From positions 36,121,277 through 36,185,276 of the forward strand of contig NC_134569.1 of NCBI RefSeq assembly GCF_050947875.1: a stretch of 64,000 bases of DNA. Direction: 5' to 3'. This DNA is from Dermacentor variabilis (taxonomy: Eukaryota > Arthropoda > Arachnida > Ixodida > Ixodidae). Shown here piece by piece: positions 23,091-35,039 of the stretch. How positions within the stretch are numbered: the stretch's first letter is position 1; each line of letters starts with the position of its first letter. The position numbers were made by a program, and so were the translations under genes. Below the pieces are notes generated by a model. It worked only from the letters and a program-made list of their open reading frames with translations, did not search any database and was not told the DNA's origin.

Positions 23091-24523
23091 TGGACGGCCT
23101 CCCGCTTGTCCTTGGCTCTTACTAAGTAAATAAATGCTTCGCAAGAAATAAAGGAAGCATGGTCATTGGCCAAGTTCCCTTTGCTTCAGGAGCCGCTGCG
23201 TACAAACTCATTACGGTTCTTGAACAATAAATTCTTACCCACGTGTACGTCACCATAAATTTTTTGACGAGTGGATATACAAAGGTAGTTTACAGGAATG
23301 TACAGGTAGCGTGCATGAAGGATAGTCTGCTTTGGAAGACGGAATTTTAGTAGTGCAACGCCAAACAAAGCGCTGAAGCGCACTCAGTGAACTGCATGCG
23401 ACAGATCAGTTTATTCATTCACGCATATATTGTACATGTCCGTAATCCACATATAAGGGTATCAGTATATTATTTACACTCAGCATATCAGATTATGCGT
23501 GAAATTTAAGCGTAAATGCCGGAATAAGGCTGCTTTCAGCGCTGAGTACTGTCATGCTCGTCAAAGGCCGAGTCCGGAAGAATTCCGATCTCTTCGCCAT
23601 CTGAACAGCCGTTCTGAATCTGCAGCAGTCTCCGGGTCTCTGCAATTCACAAAACAATCATCTCTCCAAGAAAAAAGGTACTCCTCTTTTCTTTTCTCCA
23701 GCAAGACAAACAAACGTAATGAAACTTCCCGTGGAAGACAGCAGAATATATTACCGTATACTATCGCCGGGGAGGGGAGGGGGGGAGGGGGCCAGCGCGA
23801 TTAAAGAAAGACTGTATGTATCGCAAGGGGCGTAAAAATTTTTTTTTAGTATGTATTTGCTTTGGTTGGCTTTTTCTGCGCAATCGCGGGTCGTTGCACT
23901 GAGCTAGAAGTAAGCCCGGGTGTATTCGGCTTCACTTTACAACTCCATTTGTATGACCACGGCTACAACGGCCGAGCTGGCGCTGATAGTTCACAGTATA
24001 AAGGTGGAAAGCGCCAGAGTGGGCCGAACTGTGCAGGAACAAATGCGGAGGTCAGTGAACTCTGATGTCGGCAGATAAAAAAGAACAGCTATTTGGTGTT
24101 CTATGAGTCCGGAATCAGGCAGCGTCAGTGACTTTCACGGTTCCTTGAGGGATCAGAGAGAACATAATGAAGAACCACGTTGGGGAAGATGTGCCTATGC
24201 AGCAAAAATAGCTGGGCCACGGGCAACGTCCCAGAAAAGTTGTTGCCATTGAGAAGCTATCGGGAAAAGAAGCTAACAAAAGACTTCTTAACGGAGGCCC
24301 AACAAGTTATCAACGTTGATGACAAGAGATAAATATGGTAAAGAGACACCTTTTACAGAATATCTTGCTTTCGCAACGTCGAAATAAACATGCCAAGTAC
24401 TGCAGAATAGAAGCAAGCAGTTCATTATTAAAGCTCCTATGTTCTTCGGCGGTTGGTTATCGAGGACGATAAGGTACATTGCTTGTAAAGTGTTCTTGCT
24501 CGCCATCTTGTGCAAACCCGAGA
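23091..24523. other. no gene recognised
   Basis: No coding signal. There is a G-rich run at 23769-23792 and scattered short open frames without recognisable motifs. Confidence 0.45.
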
Positions 24524-26165
24524 GAGAGAGAGATAAAACTTTGTTATGTCCTTGATGGGGTTCAGGGGTGGCGGGGGTCGGGAGACTAACCCCCAATCCC
24601 CCCTTCCTCAGACGGCGGCCAGTCCTTGCTTTCTGGCGGCGTCTTCGGCCATCCGGACGGCCCAGAGCTGCTCCTCTGGGTCCAAGCTGAGCAGCAATGT
24701 CTCCCACTGCTCGGCCGTAGTTATGCGTGTGTTAGTGTGGGAGGTGTTGGTGGGTGAGGCTTTGGGGCATTGCCAGATAATATGATCGAAGTCAGCGCGG
24801 GCCTCGCACGCTTTGCAGAGTGGAGAGTATGCATCGGGGTACATGCGGTTGTAAAGCACGGGGTTCGGAAAGGTTCGTGTCTGAAGGAGTCGCCAAGTGG
24901 TAGATTGAGACTTATTCAGTGTTTTGTGTGCTGGGGGGTAGCGTAACCGCTCCCTGCGGTAGTGCAGGAGAATTTCTCTCAACGTGACCATTCGGTCCCG
25001 CGCGTGACCGCGATGCAGAACAGAGGGCTGGTCGGGATCGGAAGACGCAGAAGAAGGATGATGCGCCCGGTGTGCGAGAGCTCGGGCGGCATCGTGGGCG
25101 GCTTCGTTTCCAGCCAGACCCGAGTGACCAGGGGCCCAGATGATCTGCACGCGGCGTTGCCTTGAGGGAGGAGTGCCAGAGAGAATCTTCTGTGCTTGGG
25201 GTGCTATCAGTCCTCTTGTGTAGTTACGAATGGCCGTTTTTGAATCGCTTATGATGCAGTGTGCATTGGTAGCCGCGTAAGCCAAGGCGATGGCCGTTTC
25301 TTCTCCTACTTCGGGTAGCGTGGTGAATATAGATGCGGCCGCGGCGAGGCGGTACTGCGAACCCGCGACTGCGACGACCGCCATGGCATTTTGGTTGGGG
25401 TATTCTGCTGCGTCGACGTAGGTTACGTCAGCGGCTTGGTCGTAGCGCTTTTGTAGTCGTTTAGCTCGTTCTGCACGTCGCTCCGGATTGTGTTCAGGGT
25501 GCATATTGCGAGGTATGGGTGGGATAACTAGTTGAGCACGAATGTTTGGAGGGATGGGTACTTTTGGTCCGAATTGGGTGGTGTAGGTTATGCCTAGGGT
25601 GCCTAGAATGTGCCTGCCCGTGGTGGAATTGGTGAGTCGTTCGTATTGGCTAATACGCTGCGCTTCAATAAGCTCGTCTATGGTGTTATGGATGCCGAGG
25701 GCGTCCAGTTTCTCGTTAGAGGTGGTGATGGGAAGATGTAGGGCTTGTTTATAGGCCCTCTTGATCATGGTGTTGAGTTTGAGCTTGTCAGTTGCATTGA
25801 GGCTAAGGTACGGGGCGACATAGGTGATCCTGCTCAGGGCGTAGGCGGTTACCAGGCGTATAAGGTTGCTTTCTTTCATGCCGTGATGTCGATTTCCGAT
25901 GCGTGCAATCAGGCGAGTGGTTTGGTGTACATGATTATCTAATTGCTTGAGTATCTCCGTGTTTCTGCCGTTATGTTGGATGCGCAAGCCAAGGATACGA
26001 ATGCTAGGTACAGTAGGTATGCGTTGCTGGTGCACGTGGAGTTCTATCTCGGGCGGGTGAGGGTCTGGGCGTCGACCTCCCCAAGTAGGCTTGTACAGAG
26101 AAGCTACCATTGTGTGCTGATTCATACTAGAAACGGAGCATACCTCCAATTTGCGCAATGGAAGA
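24524..26165 (-). mobile_element. 5'-truncated RNase H LINE (best copy), tail (CT)n
   Basis: The copy runs leftwards. Its coding part stays open for 516 codons (26158-24608). After a C-rich 3' UTR it ends ACAAAGTTTTAT followed by (CT)n (plus-strand GA repeat at 24521-24532). It has the same C-terminal architecture and 3' end as the copies at 5.87, 7.56 and 14.23 kb. The endonuclease and RT palm are missing because of 5' truncation. The intact frame implies a relatively young insertion compared with its relatives here. Confidence 0.88.
24608..26158 (-). CDS. LINE ORF2 C-terminal 516 codons: RT thumb, RNase H, CCHC knuckle
   Basis: Residues 1-190 match the region after the RT palm (IRILGLRIQHNGRNTEILKQ at 54-73; MKESNLIRLVTAYALSRI at 94-111). 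RNase H follows: Asp249 in YVDAA, Glu286/287 in EETAIALA, Asp305 in ISDSKTA and His345 in WAPGHSGLAGNEAAH. The usual last Asp position is His355, with Asp356 next to it. A CCHC knuckle lies at Cys448, Cys451, His459 and Cys464. The C-terminus ends with the EEQLWAVRMAEDAARKQGL helix. In a whole element this protein copies RNA into DNA at the target. Here the start Met is accidental and the catalytic RT is absent, so no activity is expected. Confidence 0.88.
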   Translation of the reverse strand: MRKLEVCSVSSMNQHTMVASLYKPTWGGRRPDPHPPEIELHVHQQRIPTVPSIRILGLRIQHNGRNTEILKQLDNHVHQTTRLIARIGNRHHGMKESNLIRLVTAYALSRITYVAPYLSLNATDKLKLNTMIKRAYKQALHLPITTSNEKLDALGIHNTIDELIEAQRISQYERLTNSTTGRHILGTLGITYTTQFGPKVPIPPNIRAQLVIPPIPRNMHPEHNPERRAERAKRLQKRYDQAADVTYVDAAEYPNQNAMAVVAVAGSQYRLAAAASIFTTLPEVGEETAIALAYAATNAHCIISDSKTAIRNYTRGLIAPQAQKILSGTPPSRQRRVQIIWAPGHSGLAGNEAAHDAARALAHRAHHPSSASSDPDQPSVLHRGHARDRMVTLREILLHYRRERLRYPPAHKTLNKSQSTTWRLLQTRTFPNPVLYNRMYPDAYSPLCKACEARADFDHIIWQCPKASPTNTSHTNTRITTAEQWETLLLSLDPEEQLWAVRMAEDAARKQGLAAV

Positions 26166-27803
26166 GAAGTAGGCTAAAGCTTTTCAAGAACTCCTGTTTT
26201 CCCAATAAAAGCAGCGATCAGTCAACAGCTGTAAGAACAAAGAAAGGAAGGAAAGGTGAAGTCACTGAGTGTAGAACTATGTTATGAACGGGTCTTATGA
26301 TAGGGTGCCACAGGAACACACATGTAAGAAACATTCGGGTCTTAGTTATCGGAAAGTGCTCCATTATATACCCCTCTTGCGTTCGATGCAGCTATTTTAA
26401 GACACGGCATACACTTTACGCGACTCGATGAAAGAAATGACGTCACTAGTATTGCGAGTTATGGTAATAGACTTGAAAAGTTGATCAAGGAAAGTGTAAT
26501 ATTTTTCCTTAAGAAAATAAGTGTTTGAAATATAGAACGAACAAGGCGTCTACAGTCGAGCTGGCGAGTCAGCTTCCTCGCCGTTTTCCGAAGTTTATTC
26601 AGAAAGGAATGAGTGGCGTAAAACAGCGCAAACTCAGGCAAGCAGAATTCTTAAAATTGTGTGTGTGTGTGTGTGTTTTTTTTTGTCAGATCCCAGGGTT
26701 CCAATACCGACTGTCGCGATAGTCCCGCCTCGACGGATGGCCTATTGTTAGCGGTCCCTTTCAGGTCTGAGCGATATACGTGCGCCTTACTGAAAAGACA
26801 GAACGAACACGAAGTACTGCGTTTTCTTCAAGAAGACCTAGTGTGCATGGGATCGAATATGATGGAATTAGATTCCTCCAAGTGTTTTGCGAGAAACCAG
26901 TCGTTGGCGCGATTACGCCACCCGTTTTTTACATTTTTCTTTATGAAGACACGCTTCACCGACAAGTTGAACGATGGATAAAAAGAGCAGACTGAATTCG
27001 ATTGAAACGACGGCGCTGGCATGCGATCCCGTGAAAACGAGAAGACTGATAAATGAAACGAATAAGGTTGGCAAAAGCGTGTGATGACCAGGCGCCCGAG
27101 AACTGAAGGAGCCCTTAGACAATGAAACTAATGCTGAAAGTGAAAAAAAATATATCTTGCCATGGCTTTCGCGTTCCTTAGAGTAATACGCACGCGTCTT
27201 AATTCCTTTCTTTTCTCGAAATTATAGTACTTTCTTTTCCACTTAATGTTTATTTTCTCTTCTTGCCGTATTATTCTTGATTCCCTACTTCGTTGAGCCT
27301 TGCCAGCCGGTCGTAATTCGATTATGAAAATCTGAGCGCCTTAAGATAGGCTTCCAGAGAACTCAGAGGCACCCTTCGGAACGCGAGAAAGCACTAAGAG
27401 AGAAGCAAGACCTCCAAAGTTGAGCCATGGATAAAACATAGCAAAGAATATATAACATCTCTAACTCGAAGGACCTTGAAGTGGAAGGAAAAGGTTATGT
27501 GAAGCCCGTTCTGTTTCGTGTGGTCCTATCTAACTTTTCTTTATCGGATTCGCAACCGACAGAATGTTGTTTGGGGACCAATGTGCGATTTATGCCCCAA
27601 ATTTTCGTGTCTCAGGGAACGACTCACATCTTTTCACATCTTGTCCTGCATTAACAGCGTACGTTACACGCTATTTCTTTTTTTTTTTTTTAATGAAGAT
27701 GCGCGTGTTTTGTTTGCACTCTGTTTCTAACTCTTCTTGACTTTGAAAGCGCTTCCGTATAATTCAAACTGACCTTTTTTTTCTGCACCACTGCATAAAC
27801 TAT
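26166..27803. other. no gene; short (TG)n
   Basis: A (GT)n tract of about 19 bases at 26659-26677 precedes a T run. No frame resembles a known protein and no repeat family is recognised with confidence. Confidence 0.45.
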
Positions 27804-28150
27804 ACAGGGTGTTTGAGCGAACACTTTCCATTTTTTTTTTACACGTTGCCTGTGGCAGGTAGCACAATTCTAGTTCATGAGCTGGTCTACACGAAGAGGC
27901 GGACATTACTCGCACAAAAAAAAATGAAATACATAATGGGGTAATTAAGAGGGGTTTAATAATTAAGTTTTTAACTAATTACTATATGACCCCATGTTGA
28001 AATTTACAAATTCTAGCCGTGGAGTTCGGAAGGCGGATCCACTTGGAAACGAATTATCAGGATGTCACTAGATTCTATATATCAATCCCCGAACTTTGCG
28101 GAGAAATGCATTGGCGTTCCAGTTAATTCCTTAACAAAACGTCATTTTGT
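27804..28150 (+). mobile_element. MITE half with CAGGGTGTTT end
   Basis: It starts ACAGGGTGTTTGAGCGAAC, then GGCGGACATTACTCGCAC, an AT-rich block, GAAATTTACAAATTCTAGCC and TGCATTAAAGCACA. This order matches the left half of the palindromic element at 2.87-3.44 kb. The right half is missing or replaced by the PLE-like piece that follows at about 28155. No coding potential. Confidence 0.55.
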
Positions 28151-28360
28151 GCATTAAAGCACAAGAGAGGACACAGGACGCTGGGCTTATTCATTTCCAG
28201 GTGAACATCCATATAAATATAATTAAGCATTTTTTGATTGCATGAGATATTTAAATTATACTCGTGTGCAAGGTTCAAAATTTCCTTTACGCCTATCGCT
28301 TTAGTTTCCACATCGCGCAATAATATTAAACTTAATGGCTTGAAACTCGACAACAATTTA
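28151..28360. mobile_element. possible PLE terminal fragment
   Basis: AAGAGAGGACACAGGACGCT and GGGCTTATTCATTTCC resemble the inverted arms of the PLE remnant at 18.44-19.09 kb (GGACGCTGGACTTTCAACTG). A 77-codon minus-strand frame overlaps (28123-28356) but shows no GIY-YIG motif. I infer that a PLE end interrupted the MITE. Confidence 0.35.
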
Positions 28361-30019
28361 GGTGTCTGTATAACTTTAAAAATTCTTTTATTTCATCTCA
28401 ATACGTTGAGCAGAATATGACATATCGTCTATCGTCCACACGCATCTGTCTGACTCCTGCCACGCAAAATTTACGGCAACTTCGTATACTCTGCGTTTCA
28501 AATTATTCTATTTTGGGCACAAATTGGCCATCTTCTTTTGTATTATTTGCGCAGCCGATGATAACCAAGTGAGCAATTCATCGTTGCGCTGCTGTTTTTG
28601 AGTTCTTGAGCCTGTTCTGCTTCGCTCCATCGTTGCAGAATAGTAAGCGAGTGAACTCACCCAAGGTCAATGCCCTTCCTATGTTTTTTTCTCCTGCATG
28701 TGCTCCGGCGCATTCGTTACCATGCAGAGTAAACGCAGTTTTTGAGCGAGCGCGGAAGCTCTCTGGGGTTTCGTAGGCTCCTCCGCGACAAAGCCCTTTG
28801 CAAGGATGCTGCAACCGCTCACGCGCAGTCATCGTGACAGGTGTCATTCGGTAAAGCAATTTGACTTTGCTATGCCGATAAACGAGTTTATTAACAGTGT
28901 GTTGCGATGCATCCCTATCGGCGAAAGCACAGCAAAGTACGCGCGCAATTTACACCTTCCCCTATGAACCTCGTGAACTGCCATGCGCTTGTCTCTCGTA
29001 CATTACATTCTGTGTGCCTGCATTGCTCTTGCAGCGTTTTGAACATTTATAGGCGTCATTTTATCATACACTTTTCTCTCTTATGACAGTTTGTGAACGT
29101 GTACTGAACCCGCAGTGCTTATTGCACGTATGTGTCATTCTATGCGCCATGTGTCTTATGACAGTTTGCGTATTTACTGTATCTGTAGCATTTGTGACAC
29201 TTATATGTGCCATTTAATGATGTACTTGTTTTTAGCTTAGTGAATTTGTAAGAGGTAATTCCATGTCACACATGGGGCACGGACCAAATGTGGTGGCCAT
29301 CTGTTTATACCAACATATTCTTATTTATTCGTGTCAAAAAGAATATATATAGTTGTAAATTTAGAGATCCCGACGTTGCTGATATTGGCATCAATATGAC
29401 CTAAGCACAAATAAAGCCCGTAAAGGATATTCTTGTGTGTATAAACTGTATTGAAAGTGAGTGCTTCTAATGCGAAAAAAATACAAGATTCCAAAACGGT
29501 GCCGCAGCTGCCGCTGTGACACTTCTGCATATGTGCAAAATGAGTAAAACGCATTCTTACACATTATTACCAAATGGTTACAGAAAAGCGTTGGGATTAC
29601 CCGCAAAGTCACCACAAACGCCCCCGGAGACTGGGCCATCGTTTAGGTTACCGCCAAAGCTTCAGCGCAGTGGTGTCAGTTTTCTGCACAGGCTTCAAAG
29701 TAGGGGTGGCATTTGAACGTCGTTACGTGTGCGTACCTATGTGTGTGAGCCTTCGGACGGAACTGAACCATGTGCATGAATCAATAAGCCATAATTACTT
29801 TGTGATTGGCCTTTAGTACATATAACATTGAAAGAGGGTGGCTGATACATTTTTGTCCGTCTTGACAGCTGATCATTGCCAGAATTCATTTTACGGGGCT
29901 CTTGGCATGAAAGTTAATCCAGTTGTCAGGCTACCCAGGCCTTGTTTGTTATTTTTAGATAGAGGCCCAGACTCTAGGCTACGAGTAAACTTGTCCATTA
30001 TGTCATCCTCACCAATTGT
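28361..30019. other. no gene recognised
   Basis: AT-rich at first, then mixed composition. TATGACAGTTTG(T/C)G recurs twice near 29085 and 29158 with similar flanks (GTCATT(C/T)TATGCGCCA), suggesting a small decayed tandem duplication. No coding signal. Confidence 0.4.
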
Positions 30020-30115
30020 GATCAGAGTTGGGGCGCGTATCGACGCAAGGGACAGGGGACCAGACACAGACAAGCGCTAACTTTCAGCTATTGCATTCAG
30101 AGAAATAATCCATAT
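30020..30115. mobile_element. solo PLE terminal repeat fragment
   Basis: CGACGCAAGGGACAGGGGAC, then CAGACACAGACAAGCGCTAAC and TTTCAGCTATTG, follow the pattern seen at PLE ends in this window (GGACA..., CAGACA, CGCT, ACTTTCAACTG). I recall this as a frequent PLE terminus in ticks. No endonuclease or RT remnant is adjacent. Confidence 0.5.
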
Positions 30116-31554
30116 ATACACATTGGGGTTCCATGAAAAGAATCTAAGAAAAAACATGAAAATCAAGAAAAAACAACGCGAAGTGTGCATTGCTCAACAC
30201 TGCGTGGATTCAGCACTGGCTTAGCAGTGCAGTCACATGACTGATCTGATGTATTACGAACTAGCCCGCTCCCAAGCCTTGCTCACCCATCGTGTTCTCT
30301 CCCTATTTGCTTTGCACCAGCACAGGGTACCCCACTAGACCAATGTTCCTCCTTCATTCATCTCACTAGAGGAATGAACGTTTCTGTCTTCATTATCATT
30401 CAATATTTAAACTTTTCTCTGTCTCTCCCTCCTGTCAACTTACTTCATGTGTCGTTCTTGGGACTCTTATATGATCATCGGCGTTCTGGATGTGCTGATG
30501 GTGATATAAGTGTCATGTGATCATGCCGACAGGCATGAAAATACCGCCATCTTGTCGGCTCCAACAATGATGCTGGCCCTTCGGACCTGCCTTCTTGACA
30601 AAGATCCCCAACAAGGCTTTTTAAATAACGTGTTGATATGCATTATCGCGTGCATGCGTGTGAGTTCGTTTGCCTAGGTGCAGGCTTTACCAAAAGGATT
30701 ACACGTACCGAAGAAAATCCAGACCAATTAGAACAAAGGTGATTGTCAGTTTGCGCCTTTAGCCTAGTTTGATGAATGCTTTCAGCGAGTACTCCGTACT
30801 TGCATGATTCTGTAGTATTTATTATTGCATACTCTGCTAAGTAGAACACGCACTCTGTCACTGCTGCAGTTCATTTGTGATTTATTCATGACTTTGGTTT
30901 CTTACGTCCACCACTTTTCCATTCCGTTCTTACTCGTTCTGCTCGACTTTTCTGCGGCAAGTGTGTATTGTGCCCCCCTCTTGCTGGAAGTGTCCAACCA
31001 AATTTTTTTCTCCGGTCCTCTTGCTTTATCCTTGTCGTTCATTTTCAGGCTTGCAAACCGAATAATAACATGTAGTAGACGACAACCAATGCAAAGCATG
31101 AACTGACCTCACCTGGCTTGTTTACGGAAGGAGCATGAACTTTTGCTTGATGAGACTGGAGTTGACCTGGTCCATTTTTCATTTTACGTAACTTCCAGCA
31201 TTCGCTCTTTAGAGTTTCCCATCAGGCTTGTAGCCAGCCTCAAACGACGATGTTTCGAAAACACATCGACTTGCTGACAGAAACAACGCGACGATAATTT
31301 CCCCGTCATGTTCAAAAGTCTCCATAATGAGATATTTAGTTTTTATCGCTAAAAAACTGTGGCCATGGAAAGCACGTAGCGTTTCAAAATATGATGTTGC
31401 AAGATTCTCACTGTCTGCATTCAAAAGCACTCAAAAAGGCAGGCCACTTAAAATGTCAGGTTTCATGATACCTTCAGAAATTTCGAAATCGACTGGCCTT
31501 ACTCGACCGGAGCAGCTAGCAGCTATATGGCGCCATCTTGAACCATGCTGTCAG
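30116..31554. other. no gene recognised
   Basis: No frame resembles a known protein. The AT-rich and pyrimidine-rich patches are ordinary intergenic or intronic composition. Confidence 0.45.
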
Positions 31555-31632
31555 CGACAGATAAGGGCGAGGGATCTTCACCGACGTCAGACGGCTACAT
31601 TATAAAAGGAAACCACAGCGGATCCACAACCA

Positions 31633-32580
31633 GTGAGCACGGCGGCACTGCAACGATGTAGAACCACCCGTTTCTTTACCTTGTGTATACAGGTCATAAA
31701 GCGCCATCACAATGTTTTGTGTAGCAGCAATCTGTGCTTGCTATTGCTGCCGTGCCCACGGCCATTGAGTGGTTTGCTGTGGTCTATGAACGTTTTCTTG
31801 CGGTCCCTTGTGCTACTGGGCGATGACGTCGAAACAAATCCTGGCCCAGGTGATGAATCGATTTCGTAGCACTTAAAGGCTGTCGCGAAAGAGATTCAAG
31901 AGATAAAGAAAAGTAAAGCGGCGGCCAACCAAAAGCTAGCTGCGATCGACAAAAAGCTGGACGGCATCGGCCTGCTTGAGAAACAGGTGACCGAGTGCAC
32001 TGAAAAAACAGCGAAGCTCGAACAGAGCGTTTCATACCTGTTAAAAAGGGTAGATGATCTCGAAAACAGAAGCCGTAGGTCAAATGTTATAATCCATAGA
32101 CTGCGAGAGGAAGAAGATGAGTCAGCTCAAAGTCTACAAGAAACAGTGATAAGGAAGATATTTAATAACATATTGCATCTTAAAATTTCAGGCATTGAAA
32201 GGATCCACCGTATAGGGCGAGTAAGGAATGATGACGAATCATACAAAAGGCCGGTAATTTAGAAGCGTCTTAACTATTGAGATAAAGCTAGCATATTTAA
32301 ATGCTTCTCAAATTTGAAAGGCTATGAATACTCCATCAGCGTAGACTTTTCACGCCATATTAGGTAAATTAGAAAGAAGCTTTGGACTATGACAACAGAA
32401 AGCCGTGACCGAAAAGAGAAGGTGTACCTAAGTTACAATAATGTAAGAATTAAAGGTCAACTTTTCAAATGGGATGAAGAACTCAACGACATGGCAGAAA
32501 TGGAAAAAGAAAGCGAAGTGGGAAAAAATGAGAACCAACGCGATGCACCCAAACGAACCAAGCGCAGTCGTCGCAAATAA
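31633..32580 (+). pseudogene. LINE ORF1: 2A-like leader, coiled coil, RNA-binding region
   Basis: All readable blocks lie in one frame and are broken only by stop codons (TAG at 31867, TAG at 32260, and others), not by frameshifts. Codons 1-78 give a leader with a hydrophobic LCLLLLP segment and the motif GDDVETNPGP. Next come KEIQEIKKSKAAANQKL and LEKQVTECTEKTAKLEQSV (heptad-like coiled coil) and RVDDLENRSRRSNVIIHRL, the start of an L1-ORF1-like RRM. Then come RIHRIGRV and a basic end (KRTKRSRRK). ORF1 proteins bind their RNA as trimers. The 2A site would separate the leader from the RNA-binding part during translation. The present stop right after it prevents that. Confidence 0.75.
31816..31848 (+). 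other. 2A-like ribosome-skipping motif
   Basis: The codons read LVLLGDDVETNPGP; the last eight residues (DVETNPGP) match the 2A consensus D(V/I)ExNPGP exactly. The expected break is between Gly and the final Pro. 2A-like sequences are known in some non-LTR retrotransposons. Position behind a hydrophobic leader is also a known arrangement. Activity is not tested. Confidence 0.8.
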
Positions 32581-34545
32581 CCCTCTTGAATGTAAACGCG
32601 CGAAACCTTCTCAACAAAACCGATCAAATGGAAGCTATCTTTATAGCATTAAACCCTGATATCATTGCTATCACCGAGACTTGGTAGCATTCAGCTGTTT
32701 CAGATCACGAAATCGTCCCTCCGATGTATGCGATTGTTCGCAAAGATGGGGAGAATAGAGGAGGGGGTGGTGCTGTGCTCTTAAACTTATCGCCCTTGAA
32801 AATGCCTGATGTTCCAAGTGTGGAAGCAGTATGGTGCAAAATACACTTAAAACAGAGTTGTGTCCACGTTGGTGCAGTCTATAGGCCCCCAAATGCTGAA
32901 ATGGCATATCTGGATTATTTATATGAGTACATGCATAGGCACGTATATGGTTCCAAGATCATACTAGCGGGTGACTTCAACTGCCCAGATATTAATTGGC
33001 ATTCCTTAAGTAGAGGCGATGTAATGAGTAATGTTATGCTGAATTTCCTGCTTAGCTTTGAACTCACACAGATTGTCGACAAACCTACTCGTCTCCAAGG
33101 AACCTACAATTCTACACCAGACTTAGTTTTTCGTTGGCCACCACTTCACAAAAGATGACTGCGGAGTATAAAGAAGTATTACAGGTAATTTCTGACCACG
33201 CGATGGTACCCTGCACACTATGTTTGCCAAATGTGGTGCGTATCGGTGCCATAGCGAAATATATACACGCATTCAATAGAGCCGATGACGCGGCGATTAT
33301 GACTTATCTCTCACATGAATACAATGACTTTTTCAACTTATGCATTCGTGAAAATACAACTATTGATACTTTATGGCTACAGTTTAAAATTCATGTACTG
33401 CACTGCATTCTATCTTTCGTTCCATTGAGAAAAAAGAACCGCAGGAAAGCACAATCCGTGGATCATCCGAGAAATAATCCAAATGAAACAGAAAATTTAA
33501 AGATTGAAGACAAGGAACAGGCAGAATCCAAGTTCAGAGTTGAAGCATAATATAACCGCACTAACAAGAACGGTAAAGAAGAAAGTACTTGAGGCTAAAA
33601 AAAACGTTTTTCCAGCACTGCGCTCAGCAACTTTATCAAAGATTCGCTGCAAAAATGTTTTGGAACTATATGAGTAGTAAATCCAGCGCTTCCACGCATC
33701 CCTATCTAGAAGGGAAGCAACTGGCTGACTCCTTTAACAGCTATTTTCAGTCTGTTTAAGGCCGACAGTATTGTTTTGGATACATTGACGCCTTGCAGTA
33801 ATGTCTCCACGCTACTGTCAGGCGCTCCTACTATAACTGTACCTGGGATATCTTCCTTGCTGCTAAACCTAGACTTTAATAAAGCTGCGGTTCGGATGGT
33901 ATTCCGTATTAATAATTGCCCCTAGATCGTACTGACTCGTTCTCCTACCTTGTTGTCCTTCTAGACAGCTGCTTAAATTGGTAATTTCAGGTAGATGTTG
34001 ACTGCTCTAAATTAGCTTCTAATTCTTATGCCCTCGTGCACGCTCGTGAATACTTTGACGTTTCAATACTCCGCATTTTATACTTTACCTTTGTAAACTG
34101 CCACCTTTTGTACGGTATAGAATCCTGGGGTTTGACATATAACTCCTATGTTGAACCAGTACGACGGTTGCAAAAACGAGCTATTCGTGCGATAACTTTC
34201 TCGCGATACTATGAGCCAAGCAAATCCCTGTTTTCTATGCTAAACATCTTGCCTTTTGATTTCGTATGGGAATTACGATTAGCCATATGTATTAACAATG
34301 CTATAAGATACAACGAGTCACTCCCTATTTCGTTACTCTGTACCCCACAACACCACACTAGGAACCAAACTTTTGGTAACTTAAATATCCCGCCAATAAA
34401 CAAATGCCTATGGGAAACGACTGCTACAGTGTGCTGGAGCGAACGTATGGAATGGTATTCCGCATTACACAAAGTACTCACAGAACTTGCTGAGAACAAC
34501 GAAAAAGTATTATTTCGAAGCTATTCTCTCTGCTTCTTGAACTGA
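32560..34545 (+). pseudogene. LINE ORF2 relic: APE endonuclease, RT remnants, C-terminus
   Basis: Endonuclease motifs can be read in order: NARNLLNK (about 32590), catalytic Glu in ITETW (Glu codon 32676-32678, stop two codons later), GAVYRPPN, GDFN (32970-32981) and SDH (33191-33199, after a frame change). RT N-terminal pieces (YLEGKQLADSFNSYFQSV; LLLNLDFNKAAVRMV replacing the usual KSxGPDGI) lie near 33700 and 33870. The palm with YADD is gone. The last 169 codons (34036-34545) give the thumb, including LLYGIESWG and RRLQKRAIRAI. In an intact element this enzyme nicks the target and primes cDNA synthesis. Confidence 0.8.
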
Positions 34546-34906
34546 TCCTTATGTTCTCTTTTTGTTAAACAATGTACAACTATTATTTCAACAGGATTTT
34601 TTTGTGTTTATTGCCAAGTATTGCAATTTTCCTTTTCTCTTTGCTAACTTTTCTAAAAGACTAATACTAATACCTATACACTACGTTTTCATATTGCAAA
34701 TCCATGTACTACTATTACTCTTTATTCCTTCATTTATTGCGAAATGTTGTATTTTTGTATTATTTGTTAATATATTTGAAACTCTTTACTAGCATTCTTT
34801 TATAAAGGTTTCGTATAAGTATATATTGCAATGGACCCCGTAGTAGCCATTGGCTACGGGACCATACAGGGTGTGCGTATCTTGTATAAAGAAATGTATG
34901 TGTGTG

Positions 34907-34907
34907 T

Positions 34908-34987
<80 letters not shown>

Positions 34988-34990
34988 AAC
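34907..34990. repeat. (AAAG)n microsatellite at LINE 3' end
   Basis: About 20 uninterrupted AAAG units follow directly on the 3' UTR (GTATGTGTGTGTAAG). It reads as the retrotransposon tail. Confidence 0.95.
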
Positions 34991-35039
34991 TGTTTCTTTA
35001 TGCGCTATGCAGAGCCAATTAGTAAGTATCTCTACTTGA

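Larger units (their letters stand above)
31555..34992 (+). mobile_element. nearly full-length CR1/L2-type LINE with 2A-like leader, tail (AAAG)n
   Basis: In order: a short 5' region, an ORF1 frame starting with a hydrophobic leader and a 2A-like motif (31633-32580), an ORF2 relic with APE-type endonuclease (about 32560-33200), RT N-terminal remnants (to about 33920), the RT thumb and C-terminus (34036-34545) and a 3' UTR. The UTR holds a 7-bp hairpin (34837-34843/34854-34860) and the copy ends in about 80 bases of (AAAG)n. The RT palm between about 33930 and 34030 is deleted. Stops and frameshifts show it is dead. Having both ORFs in one copy is unusual among the truncated LINEs here. Confidence 0.85.
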
